Assembly (NCBI RefSeq): GCF_017313785.1
Contig: NZ_JAFLNL010000011.1
Span: forward strand, 1-64,000
DNA: 64,000 nucleotides
DNA from: Flagellimonas aurea
GTDB taxonomy: Bacteria > Bacteroidota > Bacteroidia > Flavobacteriales > Flavobacteriaceae
Direction: 5' to 3'
Shown: in pieces, positions 54,521 to 63,382 of the stretch
Numbering within the stretch: position 1 is the first letter of the stretch
Layout: the number at the start of each line of letters is the position of its first letter
Notes under the pieces: model-generated
Database searches by the model: none
The model's input: only the letters and a program-made list of their open reading frames with translations
What the model was told of the DNA's origin: nothing
Translations under genes and position numbers: made by a program

Positions 54521-55783
54521 CTAATTGAACAATGACAATTGTGTACTGTACTGATCTCGAAACTTTCCGTAGGAATTCTGCAAGATCATGCCTTTAATTC
54601 TCTCCGCGTCCAAATCGCGACGCTCCCATTGGTTGGAATCGCAAACCACAAAATATTGGGCACGGTTGAGGGCTACCCCGATTTTCTTGAGGTGGTCCCA
54701 GTTCAATTTTCTAAATTTTCTGGCCTTCATTATTTTATCCACGGATTGCATTCCTATGCCGGGTATTCTGGCCAATAGCCGCTTATCGCCTTTGTTTATG
54801 TCCACAGGAAAATGATGTAGGTTGCGCAAGGCCCACGAAAGTTTTGGATCAACATCCATATCCAAATTGGGATGTTGCTTGTTCAACAGTTCCCCAATGG
54901 AAAAGCCATAAAAACGCAATAGCCAATCGGTCTGGTACAAACGGTTTTCCCGTAGCATGGGCACTTGGGAGCCAATGGCGGGCAAACGCGAATCGTGGGT
55001 AACGGGCACATATCCGGAATAATACACACGTTTCATGTTGTACGTTTTATAATAATAGGTGGCGGAATACATAATATCCTTATCCGATTCGCCCGAAGCG
55101 CCCACGATCATTTGGGTACTTTGGCCCGAGGGAGCGTATTTTGGAGTGTTCTTTATGATTTTCCGTTCGGATTGATAGCGTACAATTTCATTTTTCACTT
55201 TTTCCATGGGTTTGGTAAAGTCTTCATGCTTTTTATCCGGGGCCAATAATTTAAGTCCGGAGATAGTGGGGACCTCGATATTAACTGAAAGTCGGTCTGC
55301 GTAAAGACCTGCTTCGTACATCAATTCATCGCTTGCACCAGGAATCGACTTTAAATGGATGTAACCGTTGAAATTTTCCTCTTCCCGTAACTTTTTGGCC
55401 ACGGCCACCAAACGCTCCATGGTGTGGTCGGGACTCTTGAATATCCCAGAGCTCAAAAAAAGCCCCTCGATATAGTTTCTACGGTAAAAATTGATGGTAA
55501 GGTCAACCACCTCTTGGACCTTGAAGGCTGCTCTGGGCACATCGTTGCTTTTTCGGGTAACGCAGTAGGCGCAATCAAAAATGCAATGGTTGGTCAACAA
55601 AATTTTCAATAGGGATACACATCGTCCATCCGGGGTATAACTGTGGCAGATACCCATTTTGGAGGCATTTCCAAGACCTTTGTTTTTATTGGTCCGATCA
55701 CTGCCGCTGCTGGCACATGAGATATCATACTTGGCGGCATCGGCCAATATGTTCAGTTTTTCGCGTATCCTATCAAAATTCAT
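54521..55783 (-). CDS. TIGR03916-family putative DNA modification/repair radical SAM protein
   Basis: 420 residues from the ATG at 55783, which gives the usual opening MNFDRIREKLNILADAAKYDISCASSG; an earlier in-frame start at 55801 lies within an operator site. The radical SAM cysteines are in CIFDCAYCV (C-x3-C-x2-C). The C-terminal 90 residues include a helix-hairpin-helix DNA-binding motif (LLARIPGIGMQSVDKIMKARK). It is first in a pair with TIGR03915. The reaction is unknown. Its promoter region carries four copies of an operator-like dyad shared with the divergent S24 repressor gene, so expression is probably under that repressor. Confidence 0.9.
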   Translation of the reverse strand: MNFDRIREKLNILADAAKYDISCASSGSDRTNKNKGLGNASKMGICHSYTPDGRCVSLLKILLTNHCIFDCAYCVTRKSNDVPRAAFKVQEVVDLTINFYRRNYIEGLFLSSGIFKSPDHTMERLVAVAKKLREEENFNGYIHLKSIPGASDELMYEAGLYADRLSVNIEVPTISGLKLLAPDKKHEDFTKPMEKVKNEIVRYQSERKIIKNTPKYAPSGQSTQMIVGASGESDKDIMYSATYYYKTYNMKRVYYSGYVPVTHDSRLPAIGSQVPMLRENRLYQTDWLLRFYGFSIGELLNKQHPNLDMDVDPKLSWALRNLHHFPVDINKGDKRLLARIPGIGMQSVDKIMKARKFRKLNWDHLKKIGVALNRAQYFVVCDSNQWERRDLDAERIKGMILQNSYGKFRDQYSTQLSLFN

Positions 55784-55787
55784 AACT

Positions 55788-55864
55788 TGGAAATATTCCA
55801 ATCAAATATATGGAAATAATCCAAATAATGGAAATAATCCATAAAAGTTTTTGGAAATATTCCA
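55788..55864. promoter_or_regulatory. Array of four operator-like dyads between the radical SAM and S24 genes
   Basis: Four 13-base sites: TGGAAATATTCCA at 55788-55800, TGGAAATAATCCA at 55811-55823 and at 55829-55841, and TGGAAATATTCCA at 55852-55864. Outer copies carry the perfect arms TGGAA/TTCCA; inner copies end ATCCA. Centre spacings are 23, 18 and 23 bases, symmetric about 55826. The first overlaps the predicted start of the radical SAM transcript; the fourth overlaps the -33 region of the S24 gene. I infer that the S24 protein binds here and represses both directions. Confidence 0.8.
55803..55810 (-). promoter_or_regulatory. -7 element of the TIGR03916-TIGR03915 transcript
   Basis: On the minus strand TATATTTG is an exact TAnnTTTG match between the first and second operator-like sites. 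A good TTG is not seen at the expected distance. Transcription would begin within the first operator, about 10-15 bases before the ATG. Confidence 0.55.
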
Positions 55865-55879
55865 AAATACCTATATTTG
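55851..55879 (+). promoter_or_regulatory. Promoter of the S24 repressor gene
   Basis: TTG at 55851-55853, an 18-base spacer and TATATTTG at 55872-55879 match the phylum consensus. The fourth operator-like dyad covers the -33 element and part of the spacer, as expected for autorepression. Confidence 0.7.
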
Positions 55880-55924
55880 AGAAAGTGTAGTCAATACGAG
55901 CTTACTCGTCCTGACTTTATCAAC

Positions 55925-56683
55925 ATGAAGATGGAAAATGAAATAACCCTAAAACGATTTACCGATATCCGCAGGGAACTGGGATATACACAAACCGATT
56001 TTGCCAAATTATTGGGTGTGAAGAACACTACGGCCGATATAGAGCGGGGGAGGACCAAACTTTCTGGAAAAGTGGTGGCGGAACTTTTGAAACAATTCAA
56101 AATAAATCCGTTATGGTTGTTCGGGGAAAGCGACCAAAAACATTTGGACACCTCCAAAACCAGTGTCATCCCTAAGGTGGTGACCGTGGACAATTCCGAT
56201 AACGACAACATGGTGATGGTGAATGCCAAGGCGGCCGCTGGTTACCCACAGAATATTTCGGATACGAGTTGGTACAGCCAATTACCTGCTTTTGACATGC
56301 CCATTCCGGAATTTAGAAATGCGACCTATCGAGGATTTCAGGTGGAAGGTGACAGTATGTTGCCCAATTTAAGACCAAACGATTGGGTGTTGGCACGAGC
56401 CATTGAGCATATAGATCATGTCAGCCCGAATAAAATGTATGTTGTGGTGCTTCAGGATTCGGTAATGGTGAAGAAAATAGAACGAAAGCCGAATTCCAAT
56501 AACATTACTTTGGTCTCTTTGAACGAAACCTATCCACCCTACGAAATCAAACCGTTTCAAATTCAGGAAATTTGGGAGGTGAGCAGTAAACTCACCTTTA
56601 ATGTGGATGCCACTACCGAAACAGGTTTGCTCAGACAGCTTCAGGAATCGATGGAGGAGCTGAAAAAGCAGATTGCCAAGTAA
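55925..56683 (+). CDS. LexA-like transcriptional repressor (XRE HTH plus S24 peptidase)
   Basis: 252 residues from the ATG at 55925 (the open frame extends to 55877, inside the promoter, and is rejected). Residues 1-65 form an XRE-type helix-turn-helix (ELGYTQTDFAKLLGV). The S24 domain has a cleavage-type Ala105-Gly106 bond in KAAAGYP, the catalytic S144 in GDSMLP and K183 in VMVKK. This is the layout of phage-CI/LexA-type repressors that cut themselves when DNA damage activates RecA. It is divergent from a putative DNA-repair pair, and four matching dyads lie between, so it probably controls itself and that pair. Not classical LexA, whose winged HTH differs. Confidence 0.88.
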   Translation: MKMENEITLKRFTDIRRELGYTQTDFAKLLGVKNTTADIERGRTKLSGKVVAELLKQFKINPLWLFGESDQKHLDTSKTSVIPKVVTVDNSDNDNMVMVNAKAAAGYPQNISDTSWYSQLPAFDMPIPEFRNATYRGFQVEGDSMLPNLRPNDWVLARAIEHIDHVSPNKMYVVVLQDSVMVKKIERKPNSNNITLVSLNETYPPYEIKPFQIQEIWEVSSKLTFNVDATTETGLLRQLQESMEELKKQIAK

Positions 56684-56690
56684 CCCGACC

Positions 56691-57686
56691 TTAGAAACCT
56701 GTTCCCTTGGTTTTGGTCTGAATTTTCGTCAGATAATTGTTCGCGGTCATATACAGAACCGACCCATCTTCTCCCCAAGCGCAGTTGGCCGTAGGTTGTC
56801 CGGTTGCTATGCGGCCCAAAAGTTTTCCTTTAGGGGTTATGACCAACACTCCTCCTGGCCCTGTTGAGAAAAGGGTGCCATCCTGTGCCACTTTAAGGCC
56901 GTCCAAAGAACCTTTTAAGCCAGATTCTTGTAACGAAGAGGCATCAAAGAATATCCGGCCTTCGTCCAAAGACCCATCCTGTTGGATTTTGTATGCCATA
57001 ATGTAGGGAGCTTTGGAATCCGATTGGTTTACGTACAGTATTTTTTCATCTGGGGACAGAGCTACCCCATTGGGTCTTTTAAGATTGCTTACGACCATAT
57101 CTACCTTTCCGTTTGAATCGATTTTATAAACCCCGAAAGCTTCAATTTCCCGCGAAGCTGAATTTTCTTGTTCAGGTAGGCCATAGGGCGGGTCGGTAAA
57201 ATAATAGGTGCCATTTGATGCTTGCACAATATCATTGGGACTATTGAATCGTTTGCCCTGCCACGTATCCGCTACGGTCACTTTTCCTCCTTGGGACAAA
57301 GGCATCCGGGATATTCTACGGTCTCCATGTTCGCAAGCTACCAATTCACCATCCTTATTTATTATTAACCCGTTACTGCCAGGTTCACGGCTATACGGTA
57401 AAATACCGGTATACCCCGATGGCTCTAAAAAAACAGAGATACCTTCGCCGTCCTTCCATTTAAAAATGGTGTTCTGTGGAGCATCGGAAAACAGGAGGAA
57501 ACCACCCTCCCTTACCCAAACAGGACCCTCCGACCATTTAAATCCTTCAGCAAGTACCTCTATCTCTGTACTTTTATCCACATAGTCAAAAAAGGCATCT
57601 TCGTTGGCCACCAAGTCTTCCGTCGTGTTTTGTTGGGCAGAACAACCAAGGGATATGCTCAATAGAATAACGGCTAGTTTTTTCAT
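56691..57686 (-). CDS. SMP-30/gluconolactonase-family lipoprotein
   Basis: 331 residues with a lipoprotein signal ending at SLGC15, so anchored outside the inner membrane. The beta-propeller pattern shows as WSEGPVWVREGGFLLFSD, GSNGLIINKDGELVACEHGDRR, FNSPNDIVQASNGTYYFTDP and PNGVALSPDEKILYVNQSD. Acidic and asparagine residues at these positions bind the divalent ion in lactonases of this family. Substrate likely a sugar lactone. It converges with the repressor gene; 7 bases separate the stops. Confidence 0.88.
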   Translation of the reverse strand: MKKLAVILLSISLGCSAQQNTTEDLVANEDAFFDYVDKSTEIEVLAEGFKWSEGPVWVREGGFLLFSDAPQNTIFKWKDGEGISVFLEPSGYTGILPYSREPGSNGLIINKDGELVACEHGDRRISRMPLSQGGKVTVADTWQGKRFNSPNDIVQASNGTYYFTDPPYGLPEQENSASREIEAFGVYKIDSNGKVDMVVSNLKRPNGVALSPDEKILYVNQSDSKAPYIMAYKIQQDGSLDEGRIFFDASSLQESGLKGSLDGLKVAQDGTLFSTGPGGVLVITPKGKLLGRIATGQPTANCAWGEDGSVLYMTANNYLTKIQTKTKGTGF

Positions 57687-57735
57687 TTCTAAAAGTTTAT
57701 TTAAAGATAAAAATATATATCAATCCCATTTGGTT

Positions 57736-58656
57736 TCAATCGAAGGCGAGGGTTTCCTTGATTCCTTTTGCCAGAACATTTGCTGCTACGGGGTTGAGGC
57801 GAAACCATAGTTCCGGTTCAAAAATTTCCAGTTCGGCCAGGGCCCAGCTACCATTATTGTCCCTAAAAATATCTACTCTGGCATACAGTGGCAGCTCCGG
57901 TGCAGCCTCGACCACACATTTGGCGAATGCAATCTGTTCGGCATTTGGATTGTACTTGTGAACACTTCCCCCAAAATCATCCTGTACCCTAAAATCACCG
58001 GGTTTGGCAATTTTCAAAACGGCATGGGTAAACTCTCCATTGAAAACCATCATGGAGATTTCCCCTTCAGAAACAATATTGTACTGAAATTCTTGGAGCA
58101 TCATGGCCTCATTTTTCACCAATTCTTGAAAGATGGACTCGTAATCAGTGACCCCATCCTCTGCTATTTTGTAGGTATGACGGGCAGCTCCAGATACACA
58201 TGGTTTTAAAATGTAAGTGTCGGCAATAAAACCATGTTCCGATTTTGCTTTTATGATGGACTCCAACAATGTTGTGGTGGAACCTTTCTCTACAAAAACT
58301 GTTTTTGGAATAGTTACCCCAGCTTTTGATAAATCTTGCAAATAGTGTTTGTCAATATTCCAATAAATGAGTTCCTTGGAATTGATGAACCTTGTCCGCT
58401 TTGAAGTTTTTTCCAGCCATTCGGAAAACTCGGCGTATCGATCAAAGTAATCCCATGTGGTTCTGAAGAGAGCATATTGGGTAGTAGACCAATCAAAATC
58501 GGGGTCGTCCCAAGCCTTGCGCACTACTTTAAGGCCTTGCTTCTCCATAGCTTCCAAAACCAAATGGTCCTCTTGCAGTACATTTTCAATATAAGGTGTC
58601 CTTGTTTTGGGTGCCACATAGCGGTGGTCCGTCAAAACTACAATATCAAATTTCAT
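57736..58656 (-). CDS. ATP-grasp domain protein
   Basis: 306 residues. The ATP-grasp pattern is seen as ADTYILKPCVSGAARHTYKI (nucleotide-binding lysine and loop), MMLQEFQYNIVSEGEISMMVFNGEFTHAV, and the metal-binding ALAELEIFEPELWFRL. Relatives in this group join an amino acid or amine to a carboxylate with ATP. The substrate cannot be named. It stands between the lipoprotein gene and gamma-glutamyltransferase, with 15 bases to the latter, so may share its transcript. Confidence 0.82.
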   Translation of the reverse strand: MKFDIVVLTDHRYVAPKTRTPYIENVLQEDHLVLEAMEKQGLKVVRKAWDDPDFDWSTTQYALFRTTWDYFDRYAEFSEWLEKTSKRTRFINSKELIYWNIDKHYLQDLSKAGVTIPKTVFVEKGSTTTLLESIIKAKSEHGFIADTYILKPCVSGAARHTYKIAEDGVTDYESIFQELVKNEAMMLQEFQYNIVSEGEISMMVFNGEFTHAVLKIAKPGDFRVQDDFGGSVHKYNPNAEQIAFAKCVVEAAPELPLYARVDIFRDNNGSWALAELEIFEPELWFRLNPVAANVLAKGIKETLAFD

Positions 58657-58671
58657 CCAAAGTGAATAGTA

Positions 58672-60354
58672 TTAATATCCAACAGCGGCATCGTCACCGC
58701 GCTTATCGGCTCCGCCTTCCAGTTTTCCATCGGGCAGCACACGAATGGCATCCACTTTTCCGATAATGGGCGTGCGCTCCTCATTGATGATATACCCTTT
58801 TGATTTTAATTCTTCTATCAACTCTTCCGAGAACCCTTCCGGCTCAAAAATCACCATATCGGGCAACCATTGGTGATGGAATCTTGGTGCGTTCACAGCT
58901 TCTTGCATGCTCAAGTTGAATTCATAAACATTCAAAATGGTCTGTGCCACCGCGGTTATGATAGTGGAACCCCCAGGAGTCCCAACAACCATATACAGTT
59001 TGCCATCTTTTTCCACGATTGTTGGTGTCATGCTGCTCAACATTCGTTTTTCGGGCGCAATACTGTTGGCTTCTGCACCTATTAGTCCAAACATGTTGGG
59101 TACACCGGGTTTGGCACTGAAATCGTCCATTTCATTGTTCAGAAAGATGCCCAATTCTTCACAGAACAGTTTGGACCCGTATCCTCCATTTAAGGTTGAT
59201 GTGACCGAAACGGCATTACCTTCGCTATCTACGATAGAGAAATGGGTGGTTTGGTCACTTTCGATAATTTCTACCTCGCCATGGCTCACTTCAGAAGAAA
59301 GAGTTGCCTTATCAAATGAAAAATTATCCATTCTATCTTGAAGGTACCCGTCACTCAAAAGTACATCGTAAGGAATGTCTACAAAGTCAGGGTCTCCCAA
59401 AAAGAAGTTCCTGTCCGCATAGGCTCTTCGAGAAGCTTCCGTAAACAATTGAATGGTTTTGGTTGAATTATGCCCAAACTTGGAAACGTTATAGGGTTCC
59501 ATCATCTTGAATATTTGATTGATAGTAACACCGCCGCTACTTGGAGGGCTCATGGAAATCACTTTGATATCCTTGTAGTTGAAAACAATGGGGTCTCTCC
59601 AAACGGCTTCGTACTTTTCCAAATCTTCTTCGGTGATAAGACCACCTTTTTCTTGAACAAAGGCAGCTAATTTTTGGGCCACTTCGCCTTTGTAGAAGCC
59701 ATCACGACCTTCTTCCATGATTTTTTGAAGGGTTTTGGCATAAGCAGGATATTTAATGGTGTCTCCTGCCGCAAAAGGCTGGGCAAATTTGGTGCTATCG
59801 CCATTGGCCTCGATAAAGCGTTCACGGGTATTTTCCAGTCTGGCCGCCTGTTTTTCGGTTACCACCACGCCTTTGTTGGCCAGTTCAATGATGGGCGCTA
59901 TGATTTCTTTTAAGGGAAGCTTTCCGAATTTTTTATGGACCTCAATCACTCCTGCCACCGTTCCCGGTACTCCAACGGCAGTACCTCCAGAGGTGCTCAA
60001 TCCAGGGATTACATTCCCCAAGGAATCCAAATACATGTTTTTATGCGCGGCTAACGGAGCTTTTTCACGATAATCGATTCCTCCGACCTCACCGTTGTTC
60101 TTGCGGTAGACCATGAATCCGCCACCGCCCACGCTTCCCGCAAAAGGGTAGGCGACTACGAGGGAGAGTTCCGTTGCTACCATGGCATCAAAGGCATTTC
60201 CGCCTTTTTTCATGATGTCAACCGCCAGTTGGGACGCTTCTTCCCGTGCTGACACGACCATGGCTTTTTCGGCCACCAGCCCAGTAGGTTCAGCTGGTTT
60301 CTGCTTACAATTGACAAAAAGGATTAGGGGAAGAAGGAGTATTAGTCTTTGCAT
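58672..60354 (-). CDS. ggt: Gamma-glutamyltransferase lipoprotein
   Basis: 560 residues. The signal ends at a lipobox FVNC16, so the mature protein is lipid-anchored outside the cytoplasm. The self-cleaved small subunit begins at T369 in TTHFSIVDSEGNAVSVTSTLNGGYG, with the GTPGGSTIITAVAQ motif after it and DYREKAPLAA and SSGGVTI near the gamma-glutamyl site. It moves gamma-glutamyl groups from glutathione or similar peptides to water or amino acids. It overlaps the AcpH-like gene upstream by 13 bases, so the two are cotranscribed. Confidence 0.93.
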   Translation of the reverse strand: MQRLILLLPLILFVNCKQKPAEPTGLVAEKAMVVSAREEASQLAVDIMKKGGNAFDAMVATELSLVVAYPFAGSVGGGGFMVYRKNNGEVGGIDYREKAPLAAHKNMYLDSLGNVIPGLSTSGGTAVGVPGTVAGVIEVHKKFGKLPLKEIIAPIIELANKGVVVTEKQAARLENTRERFIEANGDSTKFAQPFAAGDTIKYPAYAKTLQKIMEEGRDGFYKGEVAQKLAAFVQEKGGLITEEDLEKYEAVWRDPIVFNYKDIKVISMSPPSSGGVTINQIFKMMEPYNVSKFGHNSTKTIQLFTEASRRAYADRNFFLGDPDFVDIPYDVLLSDGYLQDRMDNFSFDKATLSSEVSHGEVEIIESDQTTHFSIVDSEGNAVSVTSTLNGGYGSKLFCEELGIFLNNEMDDFSAKPGVPNMFGLIGAEANSIAPEKRMLSSMTPTIVEKDGKLYMVVGTPGGSTIITAVAQTILNVYEFNLSMQEAVNAPRFHHQWLPDMVIFEPEGFSEELIEELKSKGYIINEERTPIIGKVDAIRVLPDGKLEGGADKRGDDAAVGY

Positions 60355-60935
60355 AGAGAAATAAATTTTTGGTTGGAAAAGGTAATCAATTCTTCAAAAA
60401 ATGAGGTGAACTCATTTTCAAACTCTGTATAGTGTTCTTCAAGATCCAAAATAGCAAAGTTCATTCGGGACTTGTTTTTGGTTCGTCTATTCATTCCATT
60501 TAGAACGCGGTCTATTCCTGCTAAATTGGCGTAATTGAGCAGCCAATTGTCCGCAATCATATAGGGCATCATCCGTTTGGTGGGCATGGGGAGGATATCA
60601 TAGTTGTCCTCCAATAAATCATAGAAGTTTTCAACGTATTCATCTAAAGGCACATCAGAATAATCACTCCAATTCTTGGCCAAAAAATGGTCGTAGTAAA
60701 TATCCACGATCACACGGCTGTAATGGCTGTAGTTTTTGTGCAGGCGTTTGCTGCTTTGTCTTGCCGTGGGGTGTGCATCGGTAAATGTGTCTATTTCTCT
60801 GTGGAGAAGAATGCCTTTCTGGATTTTGTCGGGAAAGTGCTTGAACTTATTTCCACGGATATGATCGGCAAAGAAATTCCCTAAAGTGATTTCCTTATCA
60901 TCAAAAGATAGGTAGATATGCGCTAAGAAGTTCAT
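60342..60935 (-). CDS. ACP phosphodiesterase-like (AcpH, DUF479) protein
   Basis: 197 residues of HD-like all-helical fold. The opening MNFLAHIYLS, the GNFFADHIRGN and LHREIDTFTDAHP segments and the YYDHFLAKNW motif are AcpH features. AcpH removes the phosphopantetheine arm from acyl carrier protein. Whether this is its true role outside gamma-proteobacteria is not proven. First gene in the run with gamma-glutamyltransferase; it is divergent from glmM by 91 bases. Confidence 0.85.
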   Translation of the reverse strand: MNFLAHIYLSFDDKEITLGNFFADHIRGNKFKHFPDKIQKGILLHREIDTFTDAHPTARQSSKRLHKNYSHYSRVIVDIYYDHFLAKNWSDYSDVPLDEYVENFYDLLEDNYDILPMPTKRMMPYMIADNWLLNYANLAGIDRVLNGMNRRTKNKSRMNFAILDLEEHYTEFENEFTSFFEELITFSNQKFISLCKD

Positions 60936-60998
60936 CGGGGCAAAGTCCTTTTCTGTCGAAATTTACAAATTCAAAACATGGAATCGACCAAGCCCAGT

Positions 60999-61006
60999 TA
61001 TATTTG
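60999..61006 (+). promoter_or_regulatory. Likely -7 element of glmM
   Basis: TATATTTG exactly fits TAnnTTTG, 20 bases before the glmM ATG. No TTG is visible at the usual -33 distance. The short leader fits other genes in this window. Confidence 0.5.
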
Positions 61007-61026
61007 CAAAAACTTTTTTAACAATT

Positions 61027-62415
61027 ATGACACTGATCAAATCAATTTCTGGAATACGAGGCACTATCGGAGGCCAAACTAACAACAACTTAACACCTGT
61101 TGATGCGGTTAAATTTGCCGCGGCTTATGGCACATGGTTAAAATCGTATTCCGGTACGGATGATTTGAAAGTCGTAATTGGACGTGACGCTAGATTATCT
61201 GGAGAGATGATCCAAAATTTAGTGGTCTCTACCTTGGTTGGTCTTGGAATCGATGTGATTGATTTGGGATTGTCCACCACACCGACCGTGGAAATTGCGG
61301 TTCCTTTGGAAAAAGCAGATGGTGGTATCATTCTAACGGCCAGTCATAATCCCAAACAATGGAATGCATTAAAACTGCTGAATGAAAAAGGCGAGTTTTT
61401 GGATGCGGAGCAAGGTGCTAAGATTTTAGCCTTGGCGGAGAAAGAGGATTTTGAGTTTGCCGAGGTGGATGATTTGGGGGAGATCATTAAAAATGATTCC
61501 TATATCGACATCCATATTGATGAAGTGTTGGAATTGTCCTTGGTAGATGCGGATACCATTAAAAAAGCAGGTTTCAAAGTTGTTGTTGATGGTGTTAATT
61601 CCACGGGAGGTATTGCCATTCCCAAGCTGCTTGAAGAATTGGGGGTGGAAGTCGTAAAACTCTATTGCGACCCAACAGGACATTTTCCTCATAATCCAGA
61701 ACCTTTAAAGGAACATTTGGGCGATATCTGTAAAAAAGTTGTGGAAGAAAAAGCTGATTTTGGTATTGTGGTGGACCCAGATGTGGACCGTTTGGCTTTT
61801 ATCAGCAACGATGGGCAAATGTTTGGAGAAGAATACACTTTAGTGGCCTGCGCCGATTATGTGCTGTCCAAAACCAAAGGAAATACGGTTTCTAACCTAT
61901 CATCTTCAAGAGCATTGCGCGATGTTACCGAAAAACACGGTGGGACTTATGAAGCTGCAGCGGTTGGAGAGGTGAACGTGGTGACCAAAATGAAAGAAAA
62001 CAACGCCATCATTGGTGGGGAAGGAAATGGTGGGATTATCTATCCAGAGAGCCATTACGGTAGGGACGCATTGGTGGGTACTGCCTTATTCTTGATGCTG
62101 ATGGCGGAAAGAGGAGGAACGGTTGCGGAACTGAGAGCTAGCTACCCAAGCTATTTCATGAGCAAAAAGAAAATCGAACTCACCGCTGATCTTAATGTGG
62201 ATGCTCTTTTGGAAGCCATGCACCACAAATACAAAGATGAGGAGGTGTCGACCATTGATGGTGTGAAGATTGACTTCCCAGAAAATTGGGTACATCTTAG
62301 AAAATCTAATACGGAGCCCATTATCCGAATTTACACCGAGGCTAAATCTCAGAAAGAAGCCGATGATTTGGCGGATAGAATCATAAGTGAAATCAAAGAA
62401 GCAGCGGGACTTTAA
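61027..62415 (+). CDS. glmM: Phosphoglucosamine mutase
   Basis: 462 residues of the alpha-D-phosphohexomutase family. The active serine lies in ILTASHNPKQWNALKLLN, the metal-binding loop is DPDVDRLAF, the sugar-binding loop GGEGNGG and the phosphate-binding end RKSNTEPIIRIYTEA. It isomerises glucosamine-6- to glucosamine-1-phosphate for peptidoglycan and lipopolysaccharide. A phosphomannomutase role cannot be ruled out from sequence. It overlaps the convergent acyltransferase gene by 4 bases. Confidence 0.87.
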   Translation: MTLIKSISGIRGTIGGQTNNNLTPVDAVKFAAAYGTWLKSYSGTDDLKVVIGRDARLSGEMIQNLVVSTLVGLGIDVIDLGLSTTPTVEIAVPLEKADGGIILTASHNPKQWNALKLLNEKGEFLDAEQGAKILALAEKEDFEFAEVDDLGEIIKNDSYIDIHIDEVLELSLVDADTIKKAGFKVVVDGVNSTGGIAIPKLLEELGVEVVKLYCDPTGHFPHNPEPLKEHLGDICKKVVEEKADFGIVVDPDVDRLAFISNDGQMFGEEYTLVACADYVLSKTKGNTVSNLSSSRALRDVTEKHGGTYEAAAVGEVNVVTKMKENNAIIGGEGNGGIIYPESHYGRDALVGTALFLMLMAERGGTVAELRASYPSYFMSKKKIELTADLNVDALLEAMHHKYKDEEVSTIDGVKIDFPENWVHLRKSNTEPIIRIYTEAKSQKEADDLADRIISEIKEAAGL

Positions 62416-63329
62416 GCGTTACTTGATTCTGCTGGTTCTTGTTGAAACTCTTTTGGAACTTTGTCCTTGTGTTTCCAACGTTTGTGTGTCCAGAAATAAT
62501 ATTCGGGAGCTTCCCTGATGGATTTTTCCGTTTCCCGCAGAAAGGCATCCGTTATACCGTAATCAGGAACTTCGCGGGGATTTTCAGTGAGGATTTTAAA
62601 GGTACCTTCGTAATATCCCCTTTTTAGTTTTTTAACCTTAAGGTAAACTGGTACAAAGTTGTTCGTTTTGCAGATTTCTTCGCCACCAACGTGAGCGGGA
62701 ACCACTATACCCATAAAGTCGGTCCAATATTTGGCCCTGCCCACCATAGGGGACTGGTCGCTGATGATGCCTACCATCATCAGATCTTTACTTTTCCTTG
62801 CGGCTTCCAGTATTTTTCTGGATTCTCTAGTGGATATTAGTTCGGTATTGTATTTGCCCCGTATGTCCCTTACTAACTTATCAAAATATTTGTTTTCCAC
62901 TTTTTGATATATACCGTATCCTTTGGATATTATTTGAAGGTTTAAGGACAACACCCACTCCCAGCTTGCGTAATGGGGAAGCATCAGCATAGTATTGATG
63001 CCTTTTTTCTCAAGGTCGTTGAGCATTTTCATATTGGTTACGGTAAACCTTTCTTGGATTTCTTTTTTGCTCATGCCCATGGTCTTCATCATCTCTAAAA
63101 AGATGTCGCACATGTGCCTGAAGAATTTTTTTTCTATCAATAATCGCTCCTCCTTGGTTTTTTCGGGAAAAACGAGGGCCAAGTTATTCCGTACTACTTT
63201 TTTACGGTATCCGATGATATGGTATAAAAGCACATAAACACCATCCGAAATAAAATAAATGACTTTAAAGGGAAGTCTGGAAATCAACCAGAGCAAAGGA
63301 TAAACAAGGATATAAACTACCAGCTGCAT
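62412..63329 (-). CDS. Lipid A biosynthesis acyltransferase (LpxL/HtrB family)
   Basis: 305 residues, with an N-terminal membrane helix (LVVYILVYPLLWLISRLPF). The catalytic motif is PHYASWEW (the histidine and acidic residue), followed by GIYQKVENKYFDKLVRDIRG, ISDQSPM and FVPVYLKVKKL, as in LpxL-type enzymes. It should add a secondary acyl chain to lipid A, or to an ornithine- or glycine-type lipid in this phylum. It is divergent from the rhomboid gene; 53 bases lie between. Confidence 0.88.
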   Translation of the reverse strand: MQLVVYILVYPLLWLISRLPFKVIYFISDGVYVLLYHIIGYRKKVVRNNLALVFPEKTKEERLLIEKKFFRHMCDIFLEMMKTMGMSKKEIQERFTVTNMKMLNDLEKKGINTMLMLPHYASWEWVLSLNLQIISKGYGIYQKVENKYFDKLVRDIRGKYNTELISTRESRKILEAARKSKDLMMVGIISDQSPMVGRAKYWTDFMGIVVPAHVGGEEICKTNNFVPVYLKVKKLKRGYYEGTFKILTENPREVPDYGITDAFLRETEKSIREAPEYYFWTHKRWKHKDKVPKEFQQEPAESSNA

Positions 63330-63355
63330 AGACTATTCTTGTCTGCAAATATAGC

Positions 63356-63363
63356 TATATTTG
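63356..63363 (+). promoter_or_regulatory. Likely -7 element of the rhomboid gene
   Basis: TATATTTG exactly fits TAnnTTTG, 20 bases before the ATG at 63383. No TTG at the normal distance. Confidence 0.5.
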
Positions 63364-63382
63364 AACCCAAACCTTTATTTAC

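Noticed and set aside
55877..55924. Longer N-terminus of the S24 repressor
   Set aside because: It begins on the -7 element of the gene's own promoter, so cannot be in the mRNA.
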